The notes below the pieces were generated by a model. It was not told the DNA's origin. It made no database searches and saw only the letters and a program-made list of their open reading frames with translations. Source: an uncultured Oscillospiraceae bacterium (GTDB lineage Bacteria > Bacillota > Clostridia > Oscillospirales > Oscillospiraceae). From it: DNA of 11,390 bases. Shown here one piece after another: positions 7,020 to 11,390 of the stretch. The first letter of the stretch is position 1. Each line of letters begins with the position of its first letter. The position numbers and the translations under genes were made by a program. The stretch is from assembly GCA_944385645.1 (NCBI GenBank), contig CALWYA010000035.1, positions 1-11,390 of the forward strand, read 5' to 3'.

Positions 7020-7967
7020 TTATCCCTCGTGGAGCTTCTTCCCGGCGTAGGCCATCACCTGGAGCATGGTCAGGGCGGCCAGCCGCTCGGTGCAGCCGGT
7101 GGGGTCGTAGACGGGGGCCACCTCCACCAGGTCCATGGCCGCCACCTTGCCCGTCAGGGAGATCGCCTTCAGCAGGTCCATGCTCTCCTCATAGGTGATG
7201 CCGCCGGGCAGCGGGGAGGCCGCCCCGGGGGCCAGGGACATGTCATAGCCGTCGATGTCGAAGGTGATGTAGTAGGCGTCGGCGTCGGGGATCTGGTCCA
7301 GCACGTACTGGACCCCCTTCTCGTGGAGATCCCGGGCGGAGATCAGCTTGCTGCCGTAGGCCCGGGCGTCGTCATAGTCGCTCTTCTTGCCGCTGCCCAT
7401 CCCCCGCAGGCCGATCTGCACCATCTTGCCGATGTGGTCCAGCTCGGAGATGCGGCGCATGGGGCTGCCGTTGCCCATGGCCAGGGGGCCCACGTGGCTG
7501 GTCCAGTCCAGGTGGGCATCGAACTGGATGACGCAGATCTCCTTGCCCCACTCGGCCAGGGCCCGGCCCACAGGGATGCTGATGGAGTGGTCGCCCCCCA
7601 TGACCATGGGGATGGAGCCCGCCTTGATGATGCGGCGCACCGCCCGCTCGATGCACTGGAAGGAGTAGTCCCGGTCCCCCTGGAGCACGTCGGCGTCGCC
7701 GCAGTCCACGATGGAGATGGGGGCGGCCAGCAGCTGCTGGTCGGTCTCATAGTCATAATAGCCCGTCTCTCCCCGGCCGTACTGAGTGGAGGCCTCCCGG
7801 ATGCGGCGGGGGCCCATGCGGGCCCCGCTGTGGAAGCCCACCCCCATGTCATAGGGGACCCCCAGCACGCCGAAATCGGCGTGGAGCTCGTCCAGGTCCA
7901 GGCAGATGGGATAGCGGCCGAAGGAACAGATGCCGGTGATGGGCTGGCTGATCAGTTGAGGGCGCAT
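7020..7967 (-). CDS. Agmatinase/arginase-family ureohydrolase
   Basis: This 315-residue cytoplasmic enzyme would hydrolyse a guanidino (or formimino) compound to urea plus an amine or acid. All six ligands of the binuclear manganese (or nickel) centre can be aligned: His127 in MGGDHSISIPV, Asp150, His152 and Asp154 in FDAHLDW, and Asp237 and Asp239 in FDIDGYDMSLAPG. MDLVEVAPVYD (Glu282) is also conserved. Agmatinase (putrescine synthesis) is the closest label, but guanidinobutyrase, guanidine hydrolase or formimidoylglutamase (a hut enzyme) cannot be excluded from the sequence alone. The ATG at 7967 has AGGAGA 7 nt upstream; the longer frame to 8102 would contain the promoter and is rejected. 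It appears to be transcribed alone. Confidence 0.85.
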   Translation of the reverse strand: MRPQLISQPITGICSFGRYPICLDLDELHADFGVLGVPYDMGVGFHSGARMGPRRIREASTQYGRGETGYYDYETDQQLLAAPISIVDCGDADVLQGDRDYSFQCIERAVRRIIKAGSIPMVMGGDHSISIPVGRALAEWGKEICVIQFDAHLDWTSHVGPLAMGNGSPMRRISELDHIGKMVQIGLRGMGSGKKSDYDDARAYGSKLISARDLHEKGVQYVLDQIPDADAYYITFDIDGYDMSLAPGAASPLPGGITYEESMDLLKAISLTGKVAAMDLVEVAPVYDPTGCTERLAALTMLQVMAYAGKKLHEG

Positions 7968-7991
7968 ACGAAGTTCTCCTTTCCGCGCTCC

Positions 7992-8008
7992 GGGGGCCGT
8001 CAGCCCCC
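7992..8008 (-). other. Small hairpin in the ureohydrolase 5' leader
   Basis: GGGGGC (7992-7997) pairs with GCCCCC (8003-8008) around a 5-nt loop, between the transcription start and the ribosome binding site. There is no T run, so it is not a terminator; it may stabilise the mRNA. Confidence 0.4.
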
Positions 8009-8030
8009 TTGCCTTGTTCTTACACCCCAG

Positions 8031-8059
8031 ATTATAGGGGGACGGGCCCGATTTGGCAA
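8031..8059 (-). promoter_or_regulatory. Near-consensus sigma-A promoter of the ureohydrolase gene
   Basis: On the minus strand TTGCCA (8059-8054), a 17-bp spacer and TATAAT (8036-8031) are present, the strongest promoter match in the window. It predicts a start near 8024 and a leader of about 57 nt. Confidence 0.85.
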
Positions 8060-8124
8060 CGGGAAAAGAAAGGTCTCCGGCCCCGGGGAGCGAAGAAAGC
8101 AAACCGTTTTCCCCCGGGGGGCGA

Positions 8125-8166
8125 AAATTGGAAAGGCAGGGCGCCGGAATCTCCGGCGCCCTGCCT
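8125..8166 (-). terminator. Intrinsic terminator of the fructokinase-HPr-enzyme I operon
   Basis: A perfect 15-bp stem (8134-8148 with 8152-8166) has a 3-nt loop and begins 11 bp past the enzyme I stop. On the minus strand it is followed by TTCCAATTTTC, a moderately T-rich tail. Confidence 0.75.
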
Positions 8167-8177
8167 GTTTCCTTGTT

Positions 8178-9785
8178 TCAATCCAGCTCCCGCACCCGGG
8201 CCTTGACGGCGGGGACGTCCGCCGGGGGGACGGACAGCTCGTCCACCCCCGCCTCCAGCAGGCGGCCGGTCATCTCCCGGTCGGCGGCCAACTGGCCGCA
8301 CACCGCCACCCGGATACCCGCCGCCTTCCCCGCTTGGGCGGTACGGGCGATCAGCTCCCACACAGCGGGGTTTCGCTGGTCCCACAGGCCGGCCAGGGCC
8401 GGGCTCTGCCGGTCGGCGGCCAGGGTGTACTGGGTCAGGTCGTTGGTTCCGATGGAGAAAAAGTCCACCCTCCGGGCCAGCTTATGGGCCAGCAGGGCGG
8501 CAGCGGGGGTCTCCACCATCACCCCCACCTCCAGGGGGCCGGCCGGCACCCCTTCGGCCTCCAGCCGGGCCCGGCACTGGTCCAGCAGGGCCCGGGCCCG
8601 GTCCACCTCCTCGGGGGAGGTGACCATGGGGAACATCACCGCCAGTTTCCCGAAGGCGGCCGCCCGGAGGATGGCCCGCAGCTGGGGGACGAACAGATCG
8701 GGCCGGGCCAGGGTCAGCCGGACGCCCCGCAGGCCCAGGGCGGGGTTCTCCCCCTCCTCCGGGGGCAGCCAGGGGGTCCGCTTGTCCCCCCCCAGGTCCA
8801 GGGTGCGGATGGTCACCCGCCGGCCCTCCATGGCCTGGGCCGCCCAGCGGCAGGCCAGGAACTGCTCCTCCTCCCCGGGGCAGTCCGCCCGCCCCAGGCA
8901 CAGGAACTCCGTCCGGAACAGCCCCACCCCGTCGGCCCCCTGGGCCAGGGCCTGGGCGGCCTCCTCCGGCTTTCCGATGTTGGCACACACTTCGATCTGT
9001 TTTCCGCTCCGGGTCACGGCGGGGGCCCGGGCCGCCAGGGCCTGGGCGGCCGCAGTCTCCGCCCGGGCCAGACCCCGCGCCTGGAGCCGCCCCCGGGTCT
9101 CCCCGTCGGGCTCCAGCCACAGCTCCCCCGTCTCCCCGTCCAGGCCAGCCTGCCGGCCCGACCAGGTGGGGGCGATCTCCACCCCCGTCACGGCGGGCAG
9201 ACCCATGGCCCGGGCCAGGATGGCCCAGTGGCCGCTGGGGGCGGCCCGCCCCAGCGCCAGCCCCAGCACCTTGTCCCGGTCCAGGGTGAGCAGCTCCCCC
9301 GGGTCCAGGGCGTCCGCCGCCAGGATGACCGGGCCGGGCAAGGTCAGGGGGGCCTCCCCCCCGTCCAGCTGGGCGGCCAGCAGCCGGGCCGCCTCCGCCA
9401 CGTCGTCGGCCCGGGCCCGGAGATAGGGGTCCTCCAGGGCCCGCAGCTGTCGGGCGAAGGTCTCCCCCGCCGCCAGGGCGGCGGCGCGGGCGCCGGCCTG
9501 CCCGGACTCCACCGGCCCCCGGGCGGCCGCCCAGAAGTCCGGGTCCTCCAGCATCATCCGGTGCAGGCGGAAAATGTCCGCCTCGTCCTGCCCCAGGCGG
9601 GACAGGGCCAGGCGGTACTGCTCCTCCAGAATCTCCTCCGCCCGGTCCCGGGCCCGGAGCAGCCGCTCCAGCTCCCGGGCCGGGCCGCCCCCCTCCGCCG
9701 CGGGCGGGGCGGGGGCCCGCTCCCAGACGTACAGCTCGCCCAGGGCCACCCCCGGGCAGACGGGGACGCCGCCGATCTTCTCCAT
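8178..9785 (-). CDS. PTS enzyme I (phosphoenolpyruvate-protein phosphotransferase), short divergent form
   Basis: It takes the phosphate of phosphoenolpyruvate and passes it to HPr in the cytoplasm. The PEP-binding barrel is well preserved: CANIGKPEEA (267-276), GVGLFRTEFL (with Arg291), TLDLGGDK (328-335), FGKLAVMFPM, GVMVETPAAA (metal ligand Glu425), DFFSIGTNDLTQYTLAADR (Asp449) and the catalytic Cys496 in VCGQLAAD. The phospho-site His186 lies in RAAPSGHWAILAR, where the family normally has GG-x-x-SH-x-AI; the Gly-Gly pair and the Ser before His are replaced. CGE is CGQ. At 535 residues it is about 35-40 shorter than usual, mainly in the N-terminal HPr-binding half. GAGG sits 6-7 nt before the ATG, and the gene starts 13 nt after HPr. 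A paralogue of the main ptsI is possible. Confidence 0.88.
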   Translation of the reverse strand: MEKIGGVPVCPGVALGELYVWERAPAPPAAEGGGPARELERLLRARDRAEEILEEQYRLALSRLGQDEADIFRLHRMMLEDPDFWAAARGPVESGQAGARAAALAAGETFARQLRALEDPYLRARADDVAEAARLLAAQLDGGEAPLTLPGPVILAADALDPGELLTLDRDKVLGLALGRAAPSGHWAILARAMGLPAVTGVEIAPTWSGRQAGLDGETGELWLEPDGETRGRLQARGLARAETAAAQALAARAPAVTRSGKQIEVCANIGKPEEAAQALAQGADGVGLFRTEFLCLGRADCPGEEEQFLACRWAAQAMEGRRVTIRTLDLGGDKRTPWLPPEEGENPALGLRGVRLTLARPDLFVPQLRAILRAAAFGKLAVMFPMVTSPEEVDRARALLDQCRARLEAEGVPAGPLEVGVMVETPAAALLAHKLARRVDFFSIGTNDLTQYTLAADRQSPALAGLWDQRNPAVWELIARTAQAGKAAGIRVAVCGQLAADREMTGRLLEAGVDELSVPPADVPAVKARVRELD

Positions 9786-9798
9786 CGTCCGCCTCCCC

Positions 9799-10056
9799 TC
9801 ACAGGTTGGCCCGGAAGAAGTCCTCCAGGGCCGCCAGATCCTTTTCCTCGCCGCCGCCCTCCACGGCGACGGTCACCTCGTCCCCCTGGGAGGCCCCCAG
9901 GAGCATCAGGGCCATCAGGTGGTCCACCGGGGCGGACCGCTCTCCTTTCCGCACGGTGACCGCGCTGTCCAGCGTCCGGGCAAAGTCGGCCAGCTCCATG
10001 GCCGGCCGGCCGTGGAGCCCGTTGGGGTGGGTCAGGGTGTAGGTAAACGTTTTCAT
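9799..10056 (-). CDS. HPr-like phosphocarrier protein lacking Ser46
   Basis: This 85-residue protein is the normal HPr length. It receives phosphate from enzyme I on His15, which is present in PNGLHGRPAMELADFA (11-26) with the following Arg17. At the regulatory position, where Firmicute HPr has Ser46 in KSIMGxMSLG, this protein has DHLMALMLLG, with His46. It should therefore carry phosphate but not be a target of HPr kinase/phosphorylase, so it would not signal catabolite repression through CcpA. GGGGAG lies 4 nt before the ATG. It sits 16 nt after the fructokinase stop and 13 nt before enzyme I, whose gene product is its likely phosphate donor. Confidence 0.9.
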   Translation of the reverse strand: MKTFTYTLTHPNGLHGRPAMELADFARTLDSAVTVRKGERSAPVDHLMALMLLGASQGDEVTVAVEGGGEEKDLAALEDFFRANL

Positions 10057-10072
10057 GGCGCTCCCCTCCGTG

Positions 10073-11005
10073 TCAGGACAGTTCTTCCGCCGTGGGCAGG
10101 GCGGGGATGGCCCCCGGCCGGGAACAGGTCAGGGCGGCGGCCCGGTTGGCGTAGGCCGCGATGTCGGCCAGCTCGCCGGCGGTCAGCCCCTCCAGGGGCC
10201 GGTCCCCCCGGCGGCACAGCCGGGCCAGGACGGCCCCCAGGAAGGCGTCCCCCGCCCCGTTGGTGTCGGCCACCTGCACCGGCACGCCGGGGACGGTGAA
10301 GCACTCCCCCTGCCAGCGGCAGAAGGCCCCCTCCGCCCCCAGGGTCACCAGCACCAGGGACAGGCCCCGCTCCTCCAGGCGCCGGCTGCCCTCCTCCAGG
10401 TCGTCGGTGCCGGTGACCATGGGCAGCTCCTCCCGGGCCAGCTTGATGATGTCCACCAGGGGGAGCACCATGGTCATCCACTGCTCCGCCTGGGCCCGGT
10501 CCTGCCACAGCTTCTCCCGGTAGTTGGGGTCGTAGCTCACCAGGGCCCCGTGGGCCCGGGCGTGCCGGGCGGCGAAGATGGTGGTGCTCCGGCACAGGCC
10601 GGGGGTCAGGGTCACCGAGCCGAAGTGGAGGATCTTGCTCTCCTCCAGGATGCGCTGGTCCACCTCCTCCGGGGACAGATCCCAGTCGGCCCCCCGGAGG
10701 AAGGAGAACTCCCGCTCCCCCGTTCCGTCCACCGACACCACCGCCAGGGTGGTGGGCAGCGCGCCCTCCCGCAGGCCGGCGGTCTCCACCCCGTTGTCCT
10801 CCAGAGTGCGGCGCAGATAGCGGCCGAAGGCGTCCCGGCCCACCTTGCCCACGAAGGCGGTCCGGGCCCCCAGCCGGGCGGCGGCCACCGCCACGTTGGC
10901 CGGGGCGCCGCCGGGGTTGGCGGCGTACAGGGGGACCCCCGCCTCACTGGTCCCCGTCCAGGTCAGGTCGATCAGCAGCTCGCCGATGGCCGTAATGTCT
11001 CTCAT
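10073..11005 (-). CDS. Fructokinase (PfkB/ribokinase family)
   Basis: This 310-residue cytoplasmic kinase transfers phosphate from ATP to a sugar, most likely fructose to fructose 6-phosphate. Fructokinase-type landmarks are IGELLIDLT at the N terminus, ANPGGAPANVAVAAARLG (29-46, PfkB signature 1), VGKVGRDAFG (52-61), SYDPNYREKLW (157-167), and DTNGAGDAFLGAVL (247-260) with the catalytic base Asp253. The ATG at 11005 has an AAGGGAG site 6 nt upstream. It is the first gene of a three-gene operon with HPr and enzyme I. Other PfkB sugars (for example 2-keto-3-deoxygluconate) are less likely given the NPGGAPANVA and DPNYR segments. Free fructose could come from sucrose hydrolysis, but no such gene is in the window. 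Confidence 0.88.
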   Translation of the reverse strand: MRDITAIGELLIDLTWTGTSEAGVPLYAANPGGAPANVAVAAARLGARTAFVGKVGRDAFGRYLRRTLEDNGVETAGLREGALPTTLAVVSVDGTGEREFSFLRGADWDLSPEEVDQRILEESKILHFGSVTLTPGLCRSTTIFAARHARAHGALVSYDPNYREKLWQDRAQAEQWMTMVLPLVDIIKLAREELPMVTGTDDLEEGSRRLEERGLSLVLVTLGAEGAFCRWQGECFTVPGVPVQVADTNGAGDAFLGAVLARLCRRGDRPLEGLTAGELADIAAYANRAAALTCSRPGAIPALPTAEELS

Positions 11006-11046
11006 AGCGTACTCCCTTTCCCCGCCCAGGGCGGCGCTCCCTCTCC

Positions 11047-11091
11047 GTCACGTTACAGAGGTACTATACCACATCAGCGGGAAAAAATCCA
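11047..11091 (-). promoter_or_regulatory. Extended -10 promoter of the fructokinase operon, with possible operator
   Basis: On the minus strand TGGTATAGT (11071-11063) is an extended -10; the -35 candidate TGGATT (11091-11086) is poor at 17 bp. A near-palindrome, GTCACGTTAC (11047-11056), falls at the predicted start of transcription, a position suited to a repressor. The operator is speculative. Confidence 0.55.
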
Positions 11092-11209
11092 GCATCTTCC
11101 ACAGTTTATTTCGCCCCGATCCATACTTTTTCCGGCGGACCGTCCAAGTTTTTGCCCTGGTTTTCTCCATGGGCGGCCCGCGGCGCGTCCGGGAGGCCGC
11201 GCCCCACAT

Positions 11210-11276
11210 GGTCCGTCCATCCTCGTAGGGGCCGATGTCCCCATCGGCCCGCGGGCGGCCACATGGGGCCGCCCCT
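11210..11276. repeat. Inverted copy of the CTACG-bordered hairpin repeat
   Basis: Read on the minus strand, 11276-11240 matches 6872-6908 at 36 of 37 bases, and 11229-11210 matches 6841-6860 exactly. It holds a GGGCCGATG/CATCGGCCC hairpin (11229-11250, preceded by CGTAG) and a GGGCGGCC/GGCCGCCC hairpin (11253-11274, followed by CTTCG). The open frames across it (11074-11331) are repeat-derived and not genes. Confidence 0.85.
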
Positions 11277-11348
11277 TCGTCGTCGCAAGCTCCATATCGT
11301 TCGCTTCCGCCTGCGGCGAAAGCTCACTCATTCCGCTGCTCCGACTCT

Positions 11349-11390
11349 CCCCACCGAACCCGCGGCTGTCGCCGCTGGGCTTCGGCGGGG
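11349..11390. repeat. Long hairpin at the right edge of the window
   Basis: The last 42 bases fold on themselves: CCCC, CCGAA, CCC and GCGGC (11349-11366) pair with GCCGC, GGG, TTCGG and GGGG (11371-11390), with one mismatch, two single-base bulges and a TGTC loop. The window ends here, so what follows it cannot be seen. Between 11280 and 11348 no gene or other feature was recognised. Confidence 0.5.

Noticed and set aside
7968..8102. N-terminal extension of the ureohydrolase
   Set aside because: The extension spans a near-consensus promoter and the ribosome binding site of the internal ATG; the family's conserved region starts after 7967.
5595..9959. A 1454-codon plus-strand open frame running antisense to four genes
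   Set aside because: It is low-complexity (G, Q, H, P, A-rich) and mirrors minus-strand genes with convincing domains and ribosome binding sites; GC-rich codon use removes stops in the opposite frame.
11074..11331. Minus-strand open frames of 73-85 codons at the right end
   Set aside because: They run through the dispersed hairpin repeat and the fructokinase promoter region; composition is R/G/P-rich and no ribosome binding site or domain is evident.

Overview
The window looks like a chromosomal segment of a GC-rich gut Firmicute, most likely an Oscillospiraceae/Clostridia-type organism (Flavonifractor-like). This is inferred from very high GC with strong G/C third codon positions, GGAGG-type ribosome binding sites, the SecA ending, a HutH/YuiF-type pair, and hairpin-rich intergenic repeats. 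No taxonomic search was possible.

Layout from left to right: (1) The last codons of a SEC-C-tailed protein, very probably SecA (+), whose 3' end is duplicated 162 bp downstream around a highly foldable insert, followed by a terminator. (2) hutH, histidine ammonia-lyase (-), divergent across a structured 546-bp intergenic region from a YuiF/NhaC-type amino acid permease (+), which ends in a bidirectional terminator. Together they suggest histidine uptake and deamination to urocanate; no other hut gene is present. Two copies of a TCGA-N4-TTATCGAC motif, one facing each gene, are candidate shared operators. (3) A minus-strand unit driven from an extended -10 promoter: a ClC-family anion transporter (possibly the fluoride clade), a glyoxalase-I-like VOC enzyme, and an acyltransferase-3 membrane protein translationally coupled to it. 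(4) An agmatinase/arginase-family ureohydrolase (-) with a near-consensus promoter. Its 3' region contains an array of at least five GGGC...GCCC hairpins bordered by CTACG/CGTAG, then a good intrinsic terminator just before the clc promoter. (5) A compact minus-strand operon of fructokinase (PfkB family), HPr and PTS enzyme I, with gaps of 13-16 nt and a terminator at its end. The HPr keeps His15 but has His in place of Ser46; the enzyme I is short and has an altered phospho-histidine neighbourhood. (6) A gene-free right end that carries an inverted copy of the hairpin repeat family and another long hairpin at the very edge.

The most notable points are the duplicated secA end, the modular hairpin repeat family, the divergent HPr/enzyme I pair beside fructokinase with no enzyme II, and the candidate operator pair between hutH and its transporter. 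All annotated genes appear intact except the partial one at the left edge.
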